A DNA stretch of 64,000 nucleotides from Symsagittifera roscoffensis (taxonomy: Eukaryota > Xenacoelomorpha > Acoela > Convolutidae): assembly GCF_963678635.1 (NCBI RefSeq), contig NC_087070.1:35407109-35471108 (forward strand), read 5' to 3'. Below, piece by piece: positions 21,060 to 33,529 of this stretch; within the stretch, counting starts at the first letter, position 1; each line of letters starts with the position of its first letter. Both the position numbers and the translations under genes were made by a program. The notes under the pieces were generated by a model. It was not told the DNA's origin. It saw only the letters and a list, made by a program, of their open reading frames with translations, and made no database searches.

Positions 21060-23656
21060 AAATTTTAATTTTTCTCCAATTCCTTTTTCTAATAACCTCA
21101 AATCAAAACATAAACCCTTCCCCCCGCACAGGACCACAAGATTTATTAGTAACACATTACGATTGTGAAGAAAACGAACAAAATACACTACACAAATATG
21201 CAATAAATCAAGTATCACAATGCGAAACAGAACCACAAGCCATAGAAACAACAAATGTAATAGCGACACTCTATTCAAAAGCCCGAGCAACTACAGTTAT
21301 AGGATATAAATTCACAGCAACATTTTCTGAAAAGAAAGTACATTGTTCACAAGTCTCAAACGGAAATAAAAACCGACTTGACCATGAATCATTCTACCAG
21401 AGTAATATAGAACGACTTTTACATCTCAATCCCGAAGATTGTAAAAACGAGTTACTCCGACTAAATATCACAAAAAATAAAAACACAGATAGAAAGTTAG
21501 TATATTTCCAAGTTTTTTCAGATTCTGTACATCAAGCAGAACTTGAAAGATATCAAGGACATATAAAATTAGATGAAAAGTACCCATATAACGGCGCACA
21601 CGGACGATTAACCTATGACATGCACGATAAACACTGGATACCACATATTGGTATAAATAACCCATCAAACTGCAAAGCAGACACAAAAAATAAAGGATAC
21701 CAAGAAATAATGTTTTTCGATTGGAAAATACAACTCGAAAAAATTCAACTCACACGAGATTTATCAGACAACACAATGATCTATCAAGGAATTAGATTAC
21801 CTTGTAAAAACGACCAAGGCTATTGTGACCCTACAACACGAACACAAGCAACAATTGTTTGGTTCCCCGAAGACACATGTACAACATTTCAAGTAGCAAA
21901 AATACGCGCTCGTATGATAAAATTTCACGAAAAATATTTTATACAATCAATACCATATGAACAAGTAAATCCATTACGAAAAATAAGTTCTAATTTTAGA
22001 AACATTCATAATATAGAAAATAAATTAACACGTTTTCAAATATATCAAGAAACAGAACTTGCATGTAAATACAGAAACCCACTTCACAAAACACAATACT
22101 CCGAAATACTAGTTGAATACGAAAAAGGATTCGACATGACCACTGGAAAAACAAAAGTCGACCCATACGCCACAAGTCATCCTCCAAATGAAGGAACATC
22201 ATACATACCAGTTCATTTTCAAAAAAATACAGGTCAACCTGGTGGACATTTAACGCCCCAAGACGATCAAAGCACACGTTTACAAGAACTATCACTAATG
22301 AATAGTACATATTTCGGTAATATCCACTATGATATTCACTTAGATATGAAACTAGACTACACGATTAGCCGAATTTTTCAAGAAATGTCACTCTCCGAAT
22401 TAGAAACACTACACCAATTATGCGAATTAGAAAGAACACAAATATTACAATCACTTGCACTAGCAGTATTAAAAATACCCTGCGCAGGATATTTACTATC
22501 AGGAAATAGATCAAATTTTTTAGACTATGAAGGAAACATTTTATGGTTTTATACCTGTACCAAAAAAGTATCACCACTATACGTTTTTGAAGACAAAAGA
22601 TGCTATAAAAGAATCCCTATCTTTTATAAGAATAAAGTACATTTCGTTGACACACTTTCAAGAAGAACCTATTTCTGGGATACCGCAGTCCCATGTGGAT
22701 CAGAAAATAGCCACAATGTAGTACAACTAAACCCTGATGAAGATAAATATTAACTTCTCACCCCATATCCCACATTAATGCAATCACTCAAACAATTTTC
22801 ACCAGAAAGCATTCGCGCTATCGCTCGAAACCCAGATATAGACTTACAATCAATAGGAATATACTCAAAATCAGATATTCAACATCACATTAGAACACAA
22901 CAATTCCAAGAATTATTAACACAAATGGACACAATACAAAGACAATCAATTGACCAAAACTTACGCAAACTTGCCGAAACCGCAGGATTTGCAGACATCT
23001 ATACGCAAGACTATAGCGGATTTTTTAAAGACATTAAAGATTATATATAACTAAACGGTGAAAAATACCGTCCCCAAGATATATCACCTATCAATATTTT
23101 TAGCTTTGTTACACTCAAGAATGAAATTCTTGATTTTCTAGGATGGCCCTACTACATCTTAGAAAAACTGACTATTTTATACGCAATGTTTAACTTTATT
23201 GGATTTCTTTTTTCACTCTTAAAAGGAATCTATAGCACATGTGCTATACACACACAAGTCAATAGACAAGCAAGTGTAGCACGCATACTATTTGCAGGAT
23301 TTTTTGGAATTTTTTCTACATCAATAAACAAAACTCTTTTAGATGCACAAATAAAAGAATACAACACAAAAATAGCAACAAGACAGAACACATACGACGA
23401 AGAACATAACAATGTAGACACAACGCCAACAGCACCACAGTTACCACTTCTACCACATAACCATCCATTATCCCTAGTCCCACGTAATTTTCGAAACTTA
23501 GCAATAACACGTAATCCAAATTTTAGACCAACCATATCACAAAGTCCCATCCAACATATAATGACACGCTACTCACAAGATGAAAATACTTATGAACAAA
23601 TTATAGAACAACCCCATACCACCGCTTTTCAGTCTCAAAATAATAATTTTTTTTAG
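21047..23656 (+). pseudogene. env: Envelope glycoprotein-like gene, two in-frame stops
   Basis: One frame from ATG 21047 to TAG 23654-23656, interrupted by TAA at 22751-22753 and TAA at 23048-23050. The N-terminus is a signal peptide (hydrophobic residues 2-18). The ectodomain has many paired cysteines and several N-glycosylation sites. Near the first stop it has the pattern CY-x3-PIFY followed by a histidine/valine-rich stretch and VPCGS. A long hydrophobic span lies near 23145-23230 and a second near 23280-23330, followed by a tail of about 100 residues. The cysteine layout and C-terminal architecture resemble the class III (gB-like) glycoproteins of chuviruses and of retroelements that captured them; this is by memory of the family and not a search. 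Expected role: membrane fusion for cell-to-cell transfer. The stops separate the ectodomain from the membrane anchor. Confidence 0.7.
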
Positions 23657-23662
23657 CCCACG

Positions 23663-25470
23663 ATGAGCCGACAACTTGGATCCCTACACCGTTCAAATTC
23701 CCACCCAACCAACCTCACTACTCCAATTACAATAATACCACTTTTTGCTTTCCCGCCACCCGATTTCCCAACCAGTAATGTAACATCAGGCATGAATTCC
23801 GATACTAATTCACACATCTCAGTTTTATATTCCACATCACAACTCAATAACCCGAATATTGAAACCCCCGATGAATTTGCCGACTCTGAACCATCTCCAT
23901 CCAATAATTTTCACACCAACCCCTCAATTTTTTCCCACCCCCCTTTTCAACCAATGCTACCAAATAACCCCGTCCCCACCAATTCTACACCCTCTTATGC
24001 TTCCCAAGTCACTCCAACCTATTCTTCACATCATTCAGACCGATCATCCAATTCTCCAGATACCCCCCAAATCTCCCCAGAACTAGATAATTTTATTACA
24101 TTACAACAACAACCCTACCACCTTGATACCCCCACCATAAACCAAATTTCATCCACAATAGATTCATCCAACCCTCCTACCCCTACACCCTCTTCAAATT
24201 ATACCGAATCATTAGCACCATCATCCACATCTACTGAATCTTCACTCAGCACTAATAGAGCTTACCGCACTTTTAAAAGAAAGTTCCCCAACCATCCTTT
24301 CCCAGCAAAACCAGGAACAGCCCGTGAATATATAAATCACCCAAATCACACTAATACAAAAGAATTTTTAGCTATCACCTTACCCTCATTTCCACAATAC
24401 ACCTTAAACACCCCTCACGACACTAACGAAACACGTAACTTTGTAGACGAACACGTTTTAATGCCTACCCTTCCTTGGACCTCATATTATCATTTTACTA
24501 ATCCCCTTTGCTTACCTTTATCTAACACTCACATCGATATAGAACGAAATAAGGACATGCTATATCGACTCACTACACCACTAACACCTAGACAATTTAC
24601 TTACATCGGATATAAAAAATCACTAAAAACATACACTGCACCCCGAGCTAACGAATATACGCTAGAATATTACGATCATAACATCATCAGAACTAACCAA
24701 GATCAATTCTTAGACGACGATCGCTTCGCTAACTCACAAATCACAGAAAATTGTTTCATTAAAACGCCATATGTATTTACACTCAATATCTTTGACCGCA
24801 AATTTGACCACATCATTTCAGAAGCACTAACAGACACACAAGCTTACGAAAGTTTTAAAGAACGCTTCCAAATATTTTCACTAACCTTTCATTTCCTTGC
24901 ACCACATGAAAGAGATTTGCACTGCTCACACGATATTATGTTGCGCACTAAACAAACTCACACATATACATATTATCGTTTTATCCAAAATCACTTCGAC
25001 CTACACACTCCCTCCAGACAACCACACCACCGTTTTCAATTCATCAAATCCAAATACACCTCACCATTCTTTCTTAACTTCACATATTGCATTAAAGATA
25101 CTAACCTTCATGGTATTCTTCGAAATTATGATCCCATAACCCAAATGTATATTTTTGTCCCATCACCAAGACCTTCAACGCAGAAGAAGCCCGACCCTTC
25201 CTTCTCCCACACGAATTTGTTCAACCTATAGAAATCCCCATTTTAGAATTCATCCACAACACTAAATTCAATCACAAATTATATAATCTAATCCAAAACA
25301 CACCTTATGAGTTTGCAGTTGGCACTGAAGAACTAACCACCATTAAAGCACTTCAATTGCTTTGGCCACTACTTCAAACTAAAAATATCATCCGCATCTT
25401 AGCTAAATTACTAACAACTTCAGATCTCAACCACGACATCTTCCCCCACGGTTTCTTCCCCGACGACTAA
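23663..25470 (+). pseudogene. Last gene of Element A, one frame break
   Basis: Starts at ATG 23663, six bases after the env stop. The first 210 residues are rich in P, S, T and N; after residue 210 the sequence is ordered, with many aromatic residues and histidines (for example TYIGYKKSLKTYTAPRANEY and ERFQIFSLTFHFLAPHERD). The frame closes at 25231, but the -1 frame stays open from about 25150 and continues with similar composition (EEARPFLLPHEFVQPIEIP) to TAA 25468-25470. The switch could sit at the TTTTT run near 25150. I recognise no family. Position after env suggests an accessory or regulatory protein. A short intron-like segment follows the stop by three bases. Confidence 0.6.
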
Positions 25471-25473
25471 CAG

Positions 25474-25552
25474 GTAAGTATGAATTATACATATTATTAA
25501 CTAATTAAAATAAAATTAGAAACTAACCATTCTTTATTCATGTCTTCTTTAG
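25474..25552 (+). other. Candidate 79-nt intron after the last stop codon
   Basis: The donor CAG|GTAAGTATG begins three bases after the stop of the last gene. A branch-like AACTAAC lies at 25521-25527, and the acceptor is a pyrimidine stretch (TGTCTTCTTTAG) ending at 25552. All three signals match the metazoan consensus and the length is typical of small invertebrate introns. No intron is needed to keep a frame open, so the evidence is the signals alone. Confidence 0.55.
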
Positions 25553-27063
25553 AATTTTAGCCTTCATCCAACGATCATCTGAAAAATTCACAAAAGAAAA
25601 TAAAAATTGAAAACTTCTTCAAACTGTTTAAAAACTCTATTAATTTTTTGCACCAAATAATTAAATAAAAATCATACCAATGCAGTAATTTAATTTATAA
25701 ATTTTTTCCCAAATGCAGTAAATCTAATAATGATGAAAATTTGTAACTTAATTTTCCCCAACAACTAGCAGTAAAATTGAAATTCTATGTAGTAAATTAA
25801 TAAGAAGCAAATGCAGTACTAACCTTTTGATATTTTCATTCACTCGCACAAGAATTCTATCCAAATTCGCACAGCTCGCCCACGAAGAATTGTTTAAATA
25901 ATGAATTTCAGTTTCAAGCTTTCACACTCAACAACTCTAACACACGATAACAAGTTTCAAACTTTCCTTTAACCCGGTTGGAAAGGAATTATATACTAAA
26001 CAAAACTAACCAATGCAGCTTACTAAACACCACAACATATAGCATAACAGCATGACTAAGAAAAGGAAACCAACGGTACCCAAACCGGATTAACCCAGTT
26101 TAAAACTGGATAATTTATTCTTTTGAAGACTATTATAAAGTCTAAGAAAGAAATAATAAAACACAAAAAAGTCGAAAGACAAACCCATACCACAAACAAT
26201 TTGATTTTTGAAAAAAGGACACAACCAACAAAACATAAGAAAAACCACAACAAACCTAACATAAAACGTTGTCACATAACAGGACCTCTCACAAAAACCG
26301 CATGCAATCATACTCCCACTCCTGGCCTAACCCACCAGAAGAGGACGTCCTGAGCATGCTCTATAGCCGGCCTAACCAACCGCGCTACATCCACGCTTTG
26401 TGACACACACTTCTATTTTTAATAAGAGCTACTCAAGGGTGAGTAACTCTTCAAAATAACTGAACTAAAACAAAAAGCTTTTGTGAAAACAACTAACCAA
26501 AATCATAATTAAAAAACATTTAACTAATAAAAGTTTTATAAAATGTAAATTATATTATGCAATATATAGATCAGCATACAACACCAAAGACGAACATCCA
26601 AAGACAAAATGAACCCACTACACTCGAAAAAGAATGACCAACCACAATCAATATGCCGCCCACAATCACAACTCAAAGGATTTAGAGTACGACTTGACTT
26701 CGCAGAAAAGGACTTCATTGAACTAGACCAATGACCACCTCGATGTTCAAGTATACGTACAGATCCGAGTAACCAGGCATCCCCTCCACGCACAATCTCC
26801 ACGCCATTCCCAGACAAGATCAAACACAAAGAAGTTCTCATCAATGAAACAGAAAAACCTGACATAGCCAACCATTCTGAAATCAGATTTGAGTTTGTTG
26901 CGAAAACCCAGTCGTTGTCATGAGAAAACACAACGATTGAACCTGGAACTTCTCTAACAAGAGAACCCAGAAGAAATATGATGTTCGCCAAATACCAACG
27001 TCCATCATCCATCCTTTGAATTACAGAAAGACTATTCTAAAAAACTCTGTAAAACCCGGATGG
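25553..27063 (+). other. 3' non-coding region of Element A
   Basis: 1.5 kb between the last gene and the 3' LTR. It holds at least four copies of AATGCAGTA or close variants (about 25679-25825, with another TGCAG at 26013), a tRNA-A-box-like stretch on the minus strand near 26365-26395, and a 158-codon minus-strand frame (26536-27012) whose base composition is less A-biased than the rest. The 20 bases before the 3' LTR are not a convincing polypurine tract. Confidence 0.5.
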
Positions 27064-27474
27064 GTGGAACCTGATCTAAACTACATTTTATGATTGGATA
27101 AATTAGATATTTTACCAATGTAAAGTATTTAATATTAACCAATCATGATCCATCTGACTAACAATCCACTTATTTGTAAGTGCTGAAATTACTTGTAATT
27201 TCAGCACCAGAGAGATTTGAATTTAACTTAGAAATTAGTTGACTCTCCAAGAAGACTTCAGCAACCGCAATAAACCAGTATACCCTAGATCTATTGAGCC
27301 TAGCAGAGACTAGTTAAACAACCTGAGACTAGATAGTATAAGAGTAAGATTAGGATTGGTATTAGACTAAGAAGTTGCACGAATCTATCCGGTCGAAAAT
27401 AAGATAGCGTGACGAGCAGACGGTGTACCCTATCCGAAATTACTCTATGAGTTATACACTTCGGTCCTAACTCA
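27064..27474 (+). repeat. 3' LTR of Element A
   Basis: 411 bp, matching the 5' LTR with two substitutions. AATAAA at 27269-27274 probably serves as the element poly(A) signal. The right target duplicate AAAT follows at 27475-27478. Confidence 0.95.
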
Positions 27475-27478
27475 AAAT

Positions 27479-30164
27479 AGCCCATTCACGACAGTTCGAG
27501 TTTTCTATAAGAAAATAAAAAATTGTGCAGTTAAGAATTTATTCAAGAAAACAAAACATTTCGTTTGCAAAACTTAACCAATTTCAATAAAAAGAACATT
27601 CAACGCCTCGTTAGCATATAGAATCAGAAAGTTAAGAGCTAAAGTGATCGATACAAATAACCAACCAGAGAATTATCTGGTAAGTGTAATTCGGTATTGG
27701 ACTATAATCTCCGTATTCGTAAATCAGTAGTCGCTTCTGGAAGGAGGGTTTTCGTCTGAAAAACAATAAGTATAAGTTCTAGGATTTTTTTTCTCGAAAA
27801 GTATTATCGCGAGCAACAGAACACGAGTAATGATGTTCAAAATATGCTTCCAGAGGCACCTACTTTTAAAATCTTCAACTCATTTATAATCTCACATTTT
27901 TTACAAGTACAGTTTAGTAGCAAAAAATTCTGACAGACAAAAAGAGTTAAGCGGAGCAAATGACCTATTTGAACCTGTTTTTTAGCCAGAAGTCTATCTC
28001 AAGGTCATCTAAAACCTCAATTTTTCTACGCGAAATTGCTCAATTTAGGCAGATTGCTCCTATATAAAATTTTTGTCTAACTTTTTCAACTCTCTATACC
28101 TTCGTTCGGACAGTGGTATCTGTAGGTTCTGTCGTGCTTGTAGAAAGAACTTAGTCCGCAGAAGACCATCTCAACTCCACAATTATGGTAATAACTGAAG
28201 GAATCCAGACTATATTCATCCCCTCCATCCGAAACAATAACCGCCACCTGAACACACAACATAGCTGACTTTTAACTAAGTGTAGATATTTCGAAAATTT
28301 TGTGTAAGCTAAAAAGTTTATTTTGAAAAAAAAAGAATAGAAAAAAGTGGAAAACACATTGTTTTGAATTGAATACTCCGAGATTTCTTGAAAAATCTTA
28401 AAGGTGGATGAAAAAAATCTTGAAAAATTCTTGAGAGATTCTTGCAATCTTCGCATTTACAACAAAAACAGAAAAAAATATTTAGAAGTTTGTACAAAAC
28501 TCAGCCTAATCATTGTTCTCTCCATGCTTCAAAGATAGTTGCCGGAGAATTTAAGCCTCACAAGTCTCTTGTGAATGAAGGACAGTAAATGAAGGACAGT
28601 AAATCTGTAAGTTTCTTAGAAAAATTGCTTTCACTTTAGAAATATGATATAGTTAGAACCCAAAAACACTGTATACGTCCAAAAACACAGTGAAAAGTAT
28701 ACAGTTTTTTTATATATTTTTTTGTAACGCTCAGTAGTTTTGGCATGCTTTTGTGGTAGCTGGTGAACCTATAGATTGATATACAAAACCTATTAAAAAC
28801 AGAAAGTTGCTTTAAAAAACATAATTTGTTAGGCCCGCACTGATGTTTCATTGATAACAATCGATTGTATTGGATTTTTATTGTCAGTCTCTATAAAATA
28901 ACAAGAATAGTCGATTAAACTCGAATAAAAACTGATCTAAATGGTACTATTTTTAAGCAATAAAAATCCAATATAATAGAACGAAATCGATCATATTCGA
29001 TTGATTTCAACTTATTATTAAAAACTTTTATCAAAAAAAAATAATCAAAATTAATCGGTTATGATGGACCATTTACCATTTAATAAAATCATATGGTGTG
29101 TTGTTCTCACTTTTTCGTTTTAATTTTAAACCCAAGTTATTTATTTTTTTTCTCTCGCTAAAATTTAACTTTTTCCTAATTTCAATCACATTTTTGAAAA
29201 ATTATAAAGATCACGTACTTTTGTTTTAGTTTAAATTGAGTTTTCTTTGCGGGTTTTTCTGCATCAGGAGGCCAAACTGTGCTTTTTGGGAAACGTAAGC
29301 GGATTCTGCTGCAAGGACGCTCCCTTTGTTCTTCCTTGGTTCTTTCATTTTCTTTGATCATTCCGACAAAATTTTAACATGTATAAAGACTTATCTCCAG
29401 AACCCGATGACATACAGACGCAAAACTGTTCGCTTGTCCAATGCACATTTTGGCTTCAGTTTTTTTCTCGAAATTTCAACAATTTAGCACTTCTCCCTAG
29501 AGCATATAAAGCATTTTGAACACTCATGGCCTGGTCGAGCAACTTTTTTTTGATAACTGAATTTCAAACTTCTTCTAGGCTCTCAAGTAAATTCAGTTTT
29601 GTTCTGGATGACGTTCGACTTGCAAAAAAGCTCGCAACCTTATTGATTCGCACCTGTATATTCAAATGCAATAGCATACTTTCAAAAATTGAAATCTTCT
29701 ATCAAGTTTTACTTATAATCTGTAATTGTGGAGATGCCTTGAGCTCAAATTTAAAACAAAGCCAATTGACAGTGGGAATAGAGTAATAAGCGCAAGGGAA
29801 CTTAAAAGAAACTGACTTGTAATTTTCAAAAACCTTTACTTTTTGAATAGCGAATAAAAATGGATGGCCTCAGGGCTTTCTGAATTTTTGTAGAACAATT
29901 TATAACTTTTTTCAAAGTTTAACTCAATTTGATAAAACTGGATCAATAGGTACAAACTTAATTTTGCAGGGAAATCGGAAAAATAATTTCCTTTTTTTAA
30001 ATTAGAAGTCGACCGGGTTTTTGTGACCTCTTAACTTTTTCTGTTCGATAGTGAAGTTTGCCTTCCTTTTAACAATGGAAATCCTCCGAATTTAAAAAAA
30101 AAACAACTCAAACCGCAAAAAGTCAAAATTGAGTGTGGACAACTTTAAGGATCCTTTGGAGCCA
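27479..30164. other. AT-rich intergenic DNA
   Basis: No supported gene. A two-copy tandem repeat of GAAGGACAGTAAAT lies at 28577-28604. Short frames on both strands show no domain or signal peptide. It separates Element A from its decayed relative. Confidence 0.5.
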
Positions 30165-30542
30165 CTTCAAAGCGAGTATTTAGAGAATTTATTATATGCT
30201 CGATAAACAATTTATAACTGTAAAATTTTTAGAACAAACCAATCATGATCCATAGTTAAAACTTATGATAATTTGTAAGAGCTGAAACTTGTCATAATTT
30301 CAACCAGAGAAAAATTTGTTCAGCTTAGCAATTTTTGACCTCGTTCACTCTTCTCCTCTCGCAAGAATACCAATATTTACTAACTCTATTGAGACTAGGA
30401 AATATAGGACTAGTAATAGGATCGGTGTTAGACTAAGAAGTTGCATTAATATATCCGGCCGGAAGTAGGTTAGCGTGACGAACAGACGGTATACCTTATC
30501 CAAAACTGCTACTATGAGAAGGTCACCCCGGACCTAAACTCA
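30165..30542 (+). repeat. Diverged LTR of the decayed element
   Basis: Shares AACCAATCATGATCCAT (30237-30253), the phrase GTTAGACTAAGAAGTTGCA near 30428, and ATATCCGGCCGGAAGTAGGTTAGCGTGACGA-like sequence near 30450-30482 with the Element A LTR, and ends with CTCA at 30542. The start is uncertain by tens of bases. Confidence 0.75.
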
Positions 30543-30548
30543 TCTGGT

Positions 30549-30767
30549 ATGACCAACGAGCCTCAAGCAGACCCATTCTATTATAGATTTGAAAAAAAAA
30601 ACAAATATTTAGAAAACAACAACGGAATTGGAAAACAAATCAATAGCTTAGTTCCATCTCTTAAACAATCTAATCCAGCCGAGCCAAAATCAAAAGGAAA
30701 CCGAATACCTGAACCGGAAACCGAAAGATCAGACGCCGACGACGACAAAAGTTTTGAATCCATTTAA
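30549..30767 (+). pseudogene. Leader frame after the decayed LTR
   Basis: A 72-codon frame starting at an ATG that lies inside the primer-site region (TGGTATGACC). It is charged and rich in N, K, E and S. Element A has an open frame at the matching place (about 9024-9230) but with GCG where this copy has ATG. Similarity beyond the first codons is weak, so this may be chance. Confidence 0.3.
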
Positions 30768-31759
30768 AAAACTAAAGAAATATATACAATAACAAGACGT
30801 CGTCATAAAAGTTCACCTATCTTCAAATTCAAATCTCCAGTGATTTATCATATTTTTTGTCAACTTCTTAACTCATCATAAAACACAAAAATACAAATAA
30901 AAAATATTATAAAGATTAATTGTTGTTTGTTTGAGAAACTTTCCTTGAGTCTCGAGGATCATCCTTCTTGCGTGTTTTCTTAAAACATCTGAAACAATAT
31001 TTTATTTTCAGGGGCTTAATCATTTCAAAACAATTCAAAAAAGGTAACAAAGCTTATCTTTTATTTTATCCTTTTTCTTCCTTAAATCATCAATTTTAGT
31101 ACCTATATCAGATCATGTAGGTTTCTCTTTAAACTTCAAGTTTTTCAATCAAACATTTCTTAAAGCCAGATCATCAAGGCTTTTCTTTAATCTCTTAACT
31201 TTTTTTGTTTCATAGTTAATACCAACCCTTAGAAACAAGTGTCTAAGAACTTCAAACGTCTATTCGCTTTCCACTTTTTTCAAAGTTTTCACAAGGGTTT
31301 ATTTTTTCGCAAAATCTCAACAATTTAAATAAGTTAAACAACAAATAACCTCAGTTACTCAGCCTTCAATTGTCCCTCACCTCTTATTTGACCCAAGACT
31401 ACAAAAATTTTCAAATCTAGTAAGTCGTAAGCTAGCATCTAACGATCTACTTGTGTTCTATTTATACCTGAACCTTGTAGCCTGATTTACTACTTTCAAC
31501 CCTCGATCTCATTGTGATTGAAGTAACATAGTCTCTCCTCCCAGACCGATTTACCACGACAATATGACCCGAGAAATGATGATAACCTCCTAAGAAGAGT
31601 AAGAACCAATTTCTTAGGAGTTAGTTTTCAACAACTTGATTTTGAAATAATCATCAATAAACCAAGTCACAGTTGAGCAATTTTTTCTACTTGGGGAGCA
31701 ATAACAGCATCGTCTATAAAAGTAACGCAGAATAAAAATCTGTTTCAACAAAAACCATT

Positions 31760-31845
31760 ACGATCTTTCAATTACAATCAACCTATACGATATGTTGAAA
31801 CCTACACATTAACAGTAATACCACAAAAAAAAGGTTCAATACGAC
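31760..31845 (+). pseudogene. Pre-gag protein fragment
   Basis: Encodes FNYNQPIRYVETYTLTVI, a clear counterpart of the C-terminal part of the pre-gag frame of Element A at 10630-10700. The replacement pattern (W/Y, H/Y, D/E, N/T) is conservative, which suggests protein-level selection in the past. Confidence 0.6.
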
Positions 31846-33529
31846 GAAGGCTTCCAGGGAAATTCAATCCTACCAAATATCATAAGTCCAACTACTAGTG
31901 ACCCTTCACGATGTCAAGTACAATTCTGTCAAAACCTTATCGTAAATTTAGTCCGAAAAGGCAAAAACCAAAAGCCATGGCCAACAAAAATTTCTGAAAA
32001 AAAAACAAAAAGACATTCACTGGATCACTAATTACCAAGTATATGTAATACAACCTCACCTTACGTAAAAGTCACTATTGAATTTCTATCGCCACATTTC
32101 AATTCAAGAGCACCACACAGAATTCAAACAGATGGTTTAGAACTAAGTTTCTCAAAAATGTTTGTAGTATAATTCAAAAAATGCCACAACTCACAACGAG
32201 TCCACTCAAGAATCACACAGCATGTTATCTAGATCTTTTACAGCTACGTGTCTACTTTAGACAGAGATGCACTTTTCTATGCATTTTTAGCACAAATATC
32301 CTGTCACTCAGCAGTCAGAACAAAAAAAAATATCACCAGATTTTTAAAGGCAATTCCCGAAAACCTCAAGGATGCAGAACATTCGAAAATAACAAAAATT
32401 AACCTCCAGAAAGTACCAGCATGATTTGTAATAGATTAATTTCACCATATACTAGACTAACTGAACAATCTAGAAAACATAGCCGTACTCACTGTGATTA
32501 AGACACACTTTTAGTAGAAGAAATAGATTATGTACGGGACCAAGAAAGGTAGCATGAAATTTTTTTTGACATAATAAATATAAATGCAAATTGAGCAACT
32601 AAAACTATATCGGTACACGGAAACTGTTTAAAAATTGACTCCACTCATCACAGATACAACACCATTAAACTATGATACATGTTTTCACGATAGAACATTT
32701 GACAATAGTCTGGATTCAAAGTTCATGCATACCAAAGAAAAACTGAGCAGTACCCTAATGTTACCCAACAAGGTCGTCCAACGGCATCACATTTTACCTT
32801 ACCATGAATTCCCTTAACAACACAACAAATTTTCATCACTTATCCAACAAAATTGACAACACTTGACAAAAGAGATAATACCCATTTCCCACAAAAAACA
32901 TACCAGTCAACTGTCAAACCAACTGTTTTCCCAGACACTAGTAAGTATATTATCAAACAAAAAGACTTATAACAAAAATACGCTTTTTTTAGAATAAAAA
33001 ACAAAAATCGAAACTGCAGACCATGAGTATATACTTTGTTGCGAACATTAATATCAATCACACCATAGCGAACCCGAACTAAACAAATCAATCACAATTT
33101 CTTGACCATAACTAGAACCAAAAACCACTCAAAAATTCGAATCCCCAATCAGTAAGCTTCCTTGATAAAAACTCAATTGGACTAAACTAGAATTTTTGCA
33201 TTTTTTAATTAAAAAAGGTACCCAGCTAAGGGACAAGTTAATAACAGAAATCTATCCCACTTTTCATCATAATCAACACCACCAACAACAATAAAATATA
33301 ATTTCAATCAACGGAAAAACTAATGTAACAATATTGATGAACCAGACGATGTTTCCAAACAGACATTTTTGAACCAAAAATAAATCCACCAAAAACACAA
33401 TCACAAAAACCTGAGTTTTCCATGAAAGGGAATTTACACTACCAAATCATAATAACGAAATCATAAAAACGAATCATAATAACAGGAAACAAATAATCAA
33501 AGTTACCAAACTTAATGTACGAGAATTGA

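Larger units (their letters stand above)
8605..27474 (+). mobile_element. Element A: 18.9-kb env-bearing LTR retroelement
   Basis: A complete LTR retroelement bounded by two 411-bp direct repeats and flanked by AAAT at 8601-8604 and 27475-27478. In order it carries a long leader, a small pre-gag frame, gag, pol in the order protease, RT, RNase H, integrase (the Ty3/gypsy and retroviral order), a small membrane protein, a methionine-free frame, an envelope-like gene and a last gene. The coding strand is strikingly rich in A. The LTRs differ at two positions by eye (A at 8769 and C at 8934 are both T in the 3' copy), so the insertion is recent. It nevertheless has several stops and frame breaks. 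At 18.9 kb it is far longer than a usual 5-9 kb Ty3/gypsy element; the excess is leader, accessory genes and a 1.5-kb 3' region. Confidence 0.95.

Noticed and set aside
26362-26395. Functional tRNA gene on the minus strand
   Set aside because: No T-arm/B-box at the expected distance and no acceptor-stem match.
30549-30767. Intact accessory gene behind the decayed LTR
   Set aside because: Similarity to the leader of Element A is weak after the first codons and the element is otherwise dead, so it is listed only as a low-confidence pseudogene.
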